Made by a program: the position numbers and the translations under genes. DNA of 64,000 nt from Agapetus fuscipes. Its lineage: Eukaryota; Arthropoda; Insecta; Trichoptera; Glossosomatidae. The stretch is taken from the NCBI GenBank assembly GCA_951799405.1, contig OX637351.1, forward strand, positions 3,504,251 through 3,568,250. The letters run 5' to 3'. The notes under the pieces were generated by a model. It saw nothing but the letters and a program-made list of their open reading frames with translations. It made no database searches and was not told where the DNA came from. Below are positions 21,059 through 29,019 of the stretch, piece by piece. Each line of letters begins with the position of its first letter. The stretch's first letter is position 1.

Positions 21059-21546
21059 ATATTTGAAGCGCGTGTATATTACATACATTGGAATAGTTTA
21101 GGTCATTTATCAACGCTGAGATGACGGATGGCTGAGTTAACCGCAACACGGCCGCGAGCGGTCTGCGAAACCAACTAAATTAAATATAACTCAAGGAAAT
21201 ACAACGTGCGTAGAGAAAATTACACCGACTGAATATGTGACATAATATGTACTGTAGTTTTCTATTTATTAAATTTAATGGCAACAATAATAATAATATT
21301 GAGATGATTTATGATGTTTTGGGAGTTAGTGGACTGTATGTTTGTGGTTCCTGTATCCACAGGGAGGTTCAATCACTAGGATTCCTTCTTTTCCCCAAGG
21401 GACGGGTTTCTGGTTACGCCAACAGAATCAAAAGGTAAGTGCAGGGACTAACCTGGAGCTTCTTCGGTTCCTGAAGGCAAATCAGATGCGAAGTAGATAG
21501 TTTCTTTCTTTCGATAGTGCAGGGTTAACTATGGCGCGATGCGGGA
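21059..21546. other. Spacer, no gene seen
   Basis: A 63-codon frame at 21247-21438 ends near a possible splice donor (AAAGGTAAGT at 21433). It is too short to call. Confidence 0.35.
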
Positions 21547-22250
21547 ACAAACTATCTGTTACACGATGCGCGCTGTGTTGAGTTAGCGAAAGGGCGATCC
21601 AATTATCGACCTTCGGCGGCGAGTATCAATGTCTAACTGATGTACTGGGCCAAAATGCACCATGCAGGGTGGCCAACGTACATGCTTGTACATACCCGAA
21701 ATTAATCTTATGATTAATTGGCACAACCAGTGTGATACACAGAAAAACAGCGATCACCAAATAAATCATGCCTTTATTATTTTTGTTATCCATGTTTTAT
21801 TTAAACCTTCCGCTATATTCAACAATAGATATAGATAATATTTATTCGACGTTAAACTACTTGTAAAAGGTTTTTTACTACTTGTTTTTTTCCTTTCGGC
21901 AATGCGGGGCGAACTATTGTGCGGGATAACTATTTTGCGCGATGCGCGGTGCGGTAAGTTAGCGAAAGATCGAACGATATCGACCTCCGGTGGCGAGTAT
22001 CTATGTCTAACTCTGGCGTCGATGTAGAGTCAGCTAAAGGCGATCAATGTCGGCCTTCGGCGGGGGCGAACAAAATCTAACTCTCGCTTCGATGCAGAGC
22101 TAGCTAAAGAGCGAACGATTCGTCATTCGGCGGCGAGTGTCAATGTCTAACTGACGTAGGTCAAAAATGCACCATGCAGGGTGGCCAACGTACATGCTCG
22201 TAAATCCCCGAAATCAACCTTATGATGAATTGGCACAACCAATTTATTTG
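21547..22250. repeat. Duplicated block with roughly 70-bp tandem units
   Basis: Units containing GTTAGCGAAAG, TCGACCTTCGGCGGCGAG and ATGTCTAACT recur at about 21585, 21955, 22033 and 22094. The flank ACCATGCAGGGTGGCCAACG occurs at 21659 and 22171. A SINE-2 tail fragment (21724-21786) lies between the two halves. GC content is higher than in neighbouring DNA. Confidence 0.7.
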
Positions 22251-22562
22251 GTGAGCTCTGTTTTTGTAATGAATCCCACCTCAAACAGGGGCGATCATAG
22301 GAATTAAGACCTAGTTCGGCAACTTCTAGGTTTTGGGTGGTTTTCGACAGAACAAGATTATTTTTTGTGCGCAACTCCAAAACAATAAAAATCCGATTTT
22401 TTTCATATTCCATACAGCCAGTGGCATTTACAATTTAATTAAACCAAAAACGAAAAACCGATTTTTCCAGGGAAACCTGTCGGAACAAAATTTGAAATAG
22501 TAATTATCTGAAAACAATGTTAAGAAACATATAACATAGTCCCTTCATGTATAAAACTGAAA
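22251..22562. other. Spacer, no gene seen
   Basis: No recognised feature. Confidence 0.45.
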
Positions 22563-22740
22563 TAATATTTACAATAATTACAGGTAGGTTTTTTTATCGG
22601 ATATTTCACGAACTGTTATAAGAGAATAATGTAAGTTGTCTTATGACGGTTCGTGTAATATCCGTTAAAAAAAACTGTGTAGTTATAATTATTGTAAACA
22701 TGTAAAACGACCGTAATTCCAACCTGAACCTAAAAATGAA
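22563..22740. mobile_element. Inverted pair of PLE tail sequences
   Basis: Arms of about 60 bp (left 22563-22625, right 22640-22706) are imperfectly complementary. They share CGGATATTTCACGAAC and its inverse GTTCGTGTAATATCCG. The right side continues with the ACGACCGTAATTCC block found after the hammerhead at 7.3 kb. Confidence 0.65.
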
Positions 22741-22850
22741 ATAATATTGCATTAGTTGTCTTAAATAAATAACCACCGTGGTTTTTTCTTGCTGTTTCAG
22801 ACGGACCTTTAAAGTATCTATGAAACTCTTACCTTAGTCATTGTAGAATC

Positions 22851-23111
22851 TGTAACGAGATGGATTTGTTTGTTAGGTAAAATGGAACATGAGATTTGAA
22901 TTTGAATGAAAAGGAAAACAAAAGAACGCAGAGAAAAGGAGGAGAAGCTTGCCTGGCGGGATAGCCACAAGCCTGTGTAATTAAGAATAAAGAATATTAT
23001 TGTGCTGTGGTTAATTGTGTATACATTGTGAAAGAAATAAAAGTAAACATATTAAAGTGGCTGTTAATTATTAATTGTGTCAATCAGCAGGACAGAAGAA
23101 AAACCCTCACA
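22851..23111 (+). repeat. Left LTR of element L1
   Basis: 261 bp beginning TGTAACGAG and ending CCTCACA. By eye it is essentially identical to the right LTR, implying recent insertion. Confidence 0.92.
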
Positions 23112-23114
23112 TTT

Positions 23115-23127
23115 TGGCGCCCAACGT
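23115..23127 (+). promoter_or_regulatory. Primer-binding site of element L1
   Basis: TGGCGCCCAACGT lies three bases after the left LTR. It matches the known primer site type complementary to the 3' end of tRNA-Lys over 13 bases. Confidence 0.75.
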
Positions 23128-23571
23128 AAAAGAAAAATCTGTAAATGAAATTCCTATGAAGAAAATTTTCTCAAACAAAAACAAATGACATTCGATTCCA
23201 ATAAATGACATTGAAAACAATACAATATATGAGATGATTAAAATTGGACAGATTTATGGTTGTGAAAGCATCAACACGTTTAAAAGCTAGTGAAGACATC
23301 GACTTATACAATTAACAACAAGAAATTACAAGATTTGAAACGCTGTTTGAAAATATTGAAGGTGAGAGAATTCAAACTACCTACATTACGTTCAGAAGAA
23401 TGGAAATTCAAAAATCGAACGTCGCGGGAGAATGAAGAATGGATATGAACCAGTTTGTTTCAAATCAGTTTAGATAAATATATATAGATGGTGTTATATT
23501 TAATTTGTATGAAAAATTTTTTTTTCAATGAAGTGATTTTTTTAATTGCATAAATTGAAAATATACAGCAA

Positions 23572-24202
23572 ATGACGAAATCTAAAAAAATAAATAATAA
23601 AAAGGATTTAGAAAGTAACACAATGGAGTCCATAAATTTTGATCCTCTCAAATTAAAAATATCTTTTAATGGTGAAAGTGAACCAAATGAATTTATAATA
23701 AGATTAGAAGAATTAGCCAAAGTCTACAAATTAAAATTAGACTATTTGGTAGAGTGTATGCCTATATTTTTAACAGATTTTCCGTTAACTTGGTACAGAG
23801 CAATTAACTGTGAATTTGATTGGAAAATTTTTAAAACCAAATTCTTACAACAATTTGAAAAATATGACTTTCAAAGGAATCTTAAGTTAGAAATTTTAAA
23901 TATGGTACAAGGTCATGATAATGCATCTGTTTATATTTTAAAGGTAAAATCAAAAAATAATTTATTAAATAAAAGAATGCATGATAAAGAACTTATGGAC
24001 ATAATAATTCATGGATTGTCAGAAAAATATGCAACTTTACTGACAACATCTGAAATTAAATACAGAAGAATTATCTACAATATGTAGCAAGTTTGAATCA
24101 TTTTTCAAATTTAATGAATGTAAGAATTTAAATGTAATGAATGACACAGAAGAGAAAAATGTAATGCAAAAATGCAATTTTTGTAATAAATCAAGGACAT
24201 AA
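23572..24202 (+). pseudogene. Degraded gag of element L1
   Basis: The open frame 23572-24087 encodes 171 residues with a retrotransposon Gag core (for example PLTWYRAINCEFDWKIFKTK, then a QQFEKY block). Near 24055 the coding signal leaves this frame, which stops at 24085-24087. It continues in another frame to a TAA at 24200-24202, where a Cys-x2-Cys pair suggests the start of a zinc knuckle. The zinc knuckle's second half is also displaced by an indel. At least one single-base frameshift is therefore present. There is no pol downstream, only AT-rich DNA with a duplicated block. Confidence 0.7.
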
Positions 24203-24475
24203 TCAAATTAGATTAACAAAAAAAAAAAAAAACTTATTTTCATGTGTATGAAAAATTTGAGGTGATGAATGATACGGTGAAAGTTGATATAAAAGTGATC
24301 AGTGAAAGAATGAATTATGAAATATTGCATGAATGAAGGTATGAAACATTAATTAAACAAAGTATTACATATGAAGGTAAAGTTTTTTTTTAAAAAAAAT
24401 TGATGGACTGATAAATTTATTAATGAAAAATAAATTTGAAATAAATTTAAATATTGGGAAAGATGTGATACATAT

Positions 24476-24672
24476 TAAAAAAAAAAAGTTATTTAATGAA
24501 TTGATTAATTAACTGGTGAATGTTTATTATGTATTGTTATTTGATTATTTGAATTGTTGAATTAAGTATTTAAAAAAAAAAAGTTATTTTAATGAATTGA
24601 TTAATTAACTGGTGAATGTTTATTATGTATTGTTATTTGATTATTTTGAATTGTTGAATTAAGTATTTAAAA
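24476..24672. repeat. About 98-bp tandem duplication inside element L1
   Basis: Two adjacent near-identical units, each with an A run followed by AATGAATTGATTAATTAACT and ending GTTGAATTAAGTATTT. Confidence 0.85.
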
Positions 24673-24961
24673 AAAAAAAAACAAATATTTGTTTATAATA
24701 TTGAATATGAAATTTGTGTTAAAAAAAAAAAATATATTAATTTTAGTATGAAAATAATTGGTATTGTTAAAAAAGGTATTAATGACTGAATAATGTATCA
24801 GAAACAGGTTTTTTTTTTATTTTCATATTTTTGAAATTTATCCTTAAAATAAACAAAATATGTGGCGCCGGCTGAGCATTATGATACATTATTTACTCAT
24901 TGTAAAAAAAAAAAAAAAAAAATTGGGAATGTTTTTTTTTTATGAGAGGAAGGAGGTGTAT

Positions 24962-25222
24962 TGTAACGAGATGGATTTGTTTGTTAGGTAAAATGGAACA
25001 TGAGATTTGAATTTGAATGAAAAGGAAAACAAAAGAACGCAGAGAAAAGGAGGAGAAGCTTGCCTGGCGGGATAGCCACAAGCCTGTGTAATTAAGAATA
25101 AAGAATATTATTGTGCTGTGGTTAATTGTGTATACATTGTGAAAGAAATAAAAGTAAACATATTAAAGTGGCTGTTAATTATTAATTGTGTCAATCAGCA
25201 GGACAGAAGAAAAACCCTCACA
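24962..25222 (+). repeat. Right LTR of element L1
   Basis: 261 bp, same ends as the left LTR. A purine-rich stretch (GAGAGGAAGGAGG) lies just upstream. Confidence 0.92.
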
Positions 25223-25226
25223 AATC

Positions 25227-25957
25227 TCTAGCATTATGTAGTTGTTCTGGTCCCACGACACTTACAAATAAATAATGAAAAGCTTAGTGGAAGCCGCCTG
25301 AGCCACATCAAATATCAGAGTAAATGATTGATTATAATAAGACAAGTCAATAACTCGATACTTGAAGTGGCCTTAAGAAATGCCGTTTTTCTCAATTCTT
25401 CCAAACACACACAGTATCTAAGGCATAAAACCACTGACTTAATGATGTTATCAGTTATCCATTGTAATAATTAAGTTTCACAATAAATCACAAAAACAAT
25501 CACAGACGTCAAAAACAACGCGCGCGGGCTTGGAAGAAATTGGAGAATGAACAAAAAGTTAAAACTCACACACTTCTTTTCTGCATCTCTTTCATATATA
25601 TCACCAGTTTATTTCTGTCTCTACTCTACTATGACGTAAGTGCGTTCCCAATTATTATTGTCTTTTGACCCAGGCAAGCCTGAGTTGAAGCGTACAGACG
25701 GTGGCCACATGTGGATGTATGAGTGCAATTTGGTTTAAATGTATTGCCGCGCTGGAACCGAGCTACAGTTTAAAATCTCGTTGCCGGACCGCGCTGAGCG
25801 TATTGCATGCGTGAAAACGGTAGGCGCTAACTTACAAATGTCTAATTCGGGGCTACGAAAATTGCCTATCTTTTAGGCGTCGATTAATATTGTTTCTTAT
25901 TAAAATTATTGTTTCAAAAATATTTTTTCTTTTCTAAAAAGTAAGTTAGGCGAGGAC
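25227..25957. other. Unique spacer, no gene seen
   Basis: No defensible reading frame or repeat. Confidence 0.45.
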
Positions 25958-26159
25958 TAATGGTCTTTATGATATGCACGCCACTGCCTCAAGATCCATA
26001 TGCGAGCTTGGTTGTCGCTGTAAAAAGCAAAAATTCTCAAGCAAGACCCAGTTTCTGTAAATCTGGATGGACCTTTGGTGACCGGTATTTGGTTAAGGTA
26101 TATGAATTGATCACCCAGCGAAGAGCATATTTGAAAATGTAAATGGTATATTTTTGGTG
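25958..26159 (-). repeat. SINE-2 copy, truncated
   Basis: Antisense body from the tail side to GGTGCTCCACCGG. The tRNA-like head is missing and the next SINE follows directly. Confidence 0.8.
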
Positions 26160-26505
26160 CTCCACCGGTCGCTACAAAGCGTCAATACTTAAGCAAGACC
26201 CAGTTGATGTAAGGTTGGATGGACCCCTTTAGTGAACGGTAAAGGTTGTATGAATTTTTCAACCCAACGAATAGCATATTTGGAAATAAAAATGGTATTT
26301 TTTTGTGCTCCGCCGGGATCCAAATCCACAACCTTCCATTTACGAGTCCGCAATGTCGCCACTGGACTACGGACCGATCAAAGAAATGTCAACGAGACGC
26401 GGTGTTCCCAAGCGGTCACACATCCAAGTACTATCCGCGCCCAATGTTGCTTAACTTCGGTGATCGGACGAGAACCGGTGCTTTCAACATGGTATTGTCG
26501 TCGAC
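26160..26505 (-). repeat. 5S rRNA-headed SINE-2 composite
   Basis: On the minus strand a 5S-like segment (26505 to 26388) is followed about 10 bp later by the SINE-2 tRNA-like head and body. The order 5S then tRNA unit is the same as in the full-length composite at 56.9-57.5 kb. Confidence 0.85.
26388..26505 (-). rRNA. 5S rRNA-derived segment (SINE head, not a working 5S gene)
   Basis: About 118 nt on the minus strand align over their whole length with eukaryotic 5S rRNA: GTCGACGACAATACC at the start, CGGTTCTCGTCCGATCACCG and AAGTTAAGCAACATTGG in the middle, ACCGCTTGGGAACACCGCG near the end. Substitutions and its junction to a SINE show that it serves as a retroposon head carrying the 5S internal promoter. 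Confidence 0.85.
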
Positions 26506-26629
26506 AACTTCGATGCTTCACTTAAGGTGAGGGCTTCCCTGTTCTAAGAGGTACAAGCCCTTTATTTTTTATGAAAGCTGTGTAAGGTTTGTTGGTATTT
26601 TTAGTTTGTGTTTATGTTAATGAAATGAA

Positions 26630-26722
26630 ATCAATACCTGACACCCATGGTGAAGATCGAACTCTAGCCTTCACGCATTCAACGCAAGCACTCCGACAAC
26701 TTAACTATCGACCAGGCCGTAT
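26630..26722 (-). repeat. SINE-1 head fragment
   Basis: Antisense tRNA-like head with a diverged A box (TAGTTAAGTTG) and B box (GAGTTCGATCTTC). Confidence 0.7.
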
Positions 26723-26757
26723 AAAGTATAACAAAAAAAAAAAAATTAAGGTAGAAC

Positions 26758-26890
26758 AATCTTTTTTCGTACCACCCAATAATACTAAAATCAACCGATA
26801 CCAAACACGTTGTCTACCGACCGTGGAAAGACAAGAACAAATCTCTCTACGTTTCGTCAGAGTCATATCCGACGTCTTCAGGAGGCGTGT
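26758..26890 (-). mobile_element. PLE tail with hammerhead-like motif, minus strand
   Basis: The minus-strand core reads CTGAAGA (26881-26875), an extra C, stem II GTCGG/CTGAC, GAAA, then the 2-bp AC/GT stem III with H17 = A. Stem I is weak (CTC/GAG only). It faces the related plus-strand motif at 27.25 kb. Confidence 0.55.
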
Positions 26891-26977
26891 GTCTTCTACG
26901 AAAAAGAATCACGAACTGTTGAATTATGGTTTTTTGCTCGAGGTCGAAGGTTATAGGTACATTTATTGACCTTCGGT

Positions 26978-27130
26978 GATGATGATGATGATGATGATGG
27001 ATGATTTCTTTCCTGTGGCGCCATTTAATGGTCCAGGACCATCTCAAGGGCGCCATGGCTTCTCGAGAAAAGTAGTGTCTTCAGTTCCTTTCTGAAGGTG
27101 GTGGTAGGCTGGTTCGCGCGAACACCGATT
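26978..27130 (-). repeat. L2/CR1-like LINE 3' tip
   Basis: The last 140 bp of the same LINE family as at 10.1 kb, including GGCGCCATTTAATGGTCCAG (plus strand) and a GAT-repeat tail. Confidence 0.8.
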
Positions 27131-27250
27131 TCATAGATGCATTCATAGATGCCGCAATAGCTTCACTTGTACAGAAGGATGACATTATATCATCTTGTGA
27201 AACCGTCAGATTAATGAAAGGGTGGAGCTATTGCGACATCTATGAATGCA

Positions 27251-27286
27251 CGCCTCCTGAAGACGTCGGATATGACTCTGACGAAA
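27251..27286 (+). ncRNA. Left part of a hammerhead-like motif split by a SINE
   Basis: CTCCTGAAGA (27254-27263), extra C, stem II GTCGG (27265-27269) with CTGAC (27278-27282), then GAAA (27283-27286), where the dimeric SINE begins. The motif resumes at 27785 with GACGAAACGTA. Confidence 0.6.
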
Positions 27287-27784
27287 ACGCAACTAAGCTA
27301 CACATACAGTGTAACTTCTTGCCTGCGTTATCCCCGAAGGGGTCGCATGTGGCGCTTCGGGACTTATTTATTTTTACAGGTAAGGGGGCCGGCCTTACAC
27401 CAACCACTTTCAGTTAAAGTGAGGGTTTCCCAGCTCCCGGGGGGGCTGGTTCTCATTTCTTGTGAAGGCTGAGTAAACCTTTGAGATCGAACCCTTGCTC
27501 TTGGCATGGAATGCAAGCATTCTACCAATTGAGCTATCGACCATTTTACGAGCTTGATCGTCGTCGCTAAAAAGCGCCAATTCTCAAGCAAGACCCAGTT
27601 GCTGTAAGGCTGGATGGACCTTTGGTGACCGGTCATTGGTAAAGGTTTTATGAATTTTTCAACCCGGCGAAGAGCAAATTTGAAAATATAAATGGTATAT
27701 TTTTTGTGCTCCGCCGGGAATCGAACCCACAACCTTCCCATTCAGAGTCCGCAGTGTTACCACTGAGCTACGGACCGGTCTACG
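27287..27784 (-). repeat. Dimeric SINE (SINE-2 plus SINE-1) inserted in a hammerhead motif
   Basis: Read on the minus strand: tRNA-like head with A box TAGCTCAGTGG and B box GGTTCGATTCCC, SINE-2 body, second head (TAGCTCAATTGG, GGTTCGATCTC), shortened SINE-1 body, and end at TTAGTTGCGTT. The direct repeat GACGAAA flanks it (27280-27286 and 27785-27791). This proves that the two-headed unit moved as one piece. Confidence 0.9.
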
Positions 27785-27870
27785 GACGAAACGTAGAGAA
27801 GATCGTTCTTCTCTTTCCACGCTCAGTAACATCCGTTTTTTTCATTCAAAAAAGTGTCTAACGACCGTAA
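27785..27870 (+). mobile_element. Right remainder of the split PLE tail
   Basis: It begins GACGAAACGTAGAGAAG and carries on with the GTAACATCCG and AACGACCGTAA blocks shared with 7.3 kb, until the LTR element L2 begins. Confidence 0.6.
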
Positions 27871-28343
27871 TGTTATGTAAATATAAATATTGAAATAAGT
27901 ATGGATAGTTATAGTTATAAGAATCCTCAAAAGTATTGGTAGGTAAGATCGATAATTATGTATAAGTGTAGAATTCTCTAGGCTAAGTAGGTATTTGTTA
28001 TAATTATAGGAATACTGTATTGCATTGGTAGGTAGGATTTTGGTTGTATCTCTAGGTAGTACGTGAAGCGTCGAGAAGTAATAATTACTCTGGAACCGTC
28101 TGGCGACTTTAGTTCTGGATCATACTGCTCTGAAGAGTATAAAGGTGCGAATGGCCTGCAGAGCGGGGCAGTATCATAGCGACTAACAAACACATCGAAG
28201 CCATCTGATCAGTGAACCGAAACCAATGGAATAATCGAGAAAGTAGTGTGAAAATAAATTTTGTAACTGTGTAAAATAAATAACTATTGAAGAAGACCTG
28301 TGTATTTTTAATTTGAAGACAATTGAACCCTAATTTCGTAACA
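27871..28343 (+). repeat. Left LTR of element L2
   Basis: 473 bp, TG...CA. By eye it equals the rejoined right LTR, which suggests recent insertion. Confidence 0.93.
28138..28144 (+). promoter_or_regulatory. TATA-like box in the L2 LTR
   Basis: TATAAAG in a GC-richer surrounding about 205 bp before the LTR end. The same sequence is present in the right LTR at 37830-37836. A plausible core promoter for the element's transcript. Confidence 0.5.
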
Positions 28344-28345
28344 AT

Positions 28346-28360
28346 TGGCGTCAGGTGCGG
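28346..28360 (+). promoter_or_regulatory. Candidate primer-binding site of element L2
   Basis: TGGCGTCAGGTGCGG begins two bases after the left LTR, the expected position. I cannot assign the tRNA. Confidence 0.5.
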
Positions 28361-29019
28361 AATTGTCAAGAAAAATTAAGATCTTCTGTCTAAAAATAAA
28401 TAAAATAAATTAAATAGTGTTAAAATGAACTTTATTCAAATTGAACTTTGTGTGAACTGACTTTTGTGAAAACAAGTGTTTAAATAAATTTTTGTTAAAA
28501 GAAAAGACGCAAAAGCAAGTTGCTTATAAATTCTGGAACATCATATGGAACATAATTCTGGACATAATTCTGGACATAACATAATGACTATTTTACCGCA
28601 TTGAGAAAGTCATCAAATTGGACCATAGTTTTTTTATTATTGTGTGTGATTAAAAAAATAAAATAAATAAATAAAAATCTTGAAAAATATTACAAAAGAA
28701 CGTTCCAGATTCATCGAGAAAAAGTTTTTGAATAACTATCCTTTGTTTACAAGTGTGTGAATGTACATTAAGTACCTACCTGTGTGTTTGAAAGACTTGA
28801 GACGAAATAAATAATTATGTACTATCAGACATTATTATGTTAAAAATATTGGTGAATTAAAAATAAATATTAAAAGACAGTACCTACCAATCAGTGTAAT
28901 CAGACAAATTATTATTTTTGCTAAAGTACGTATTCAAAACAGCTATATATATAAAACTCAAAACTTGTATTAAATAAATTTGAAAATATTTTTGTTTTGA
29001 CGTAAATTTTGAAAAAAAA

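Larger units (their letters stand above)
22851..25222 (+). mobile_element. Gag-only LTR retrotransposon (element L1)
   Basis: The direct repeats 22851-23111 and 24962-25222 (261 bp each, TG...CA ends) flank a 1.85-kb interior. A 4-bp target duplication AATC flanks the whole (22847-22850 and 25223-25226). A primer-binding site follows the left LTR. The only coding sequence is a broken gag. There is no protease, reverse transcriptase or integrase, so this is a non-autonomous element. Confidence 0.92.

Noticed and set aside
24893..25081. Short antisense frame across the L1 LTR
   Set aside because: Chance frame in an LTR, low complexity.
26388..26505. A functional 5S rRNA gene
   Set aside because: It is diverged, directly joined to a SINE tRNA-like head, and the same joint occurs at 57.36 kb inside a retroposed unit.
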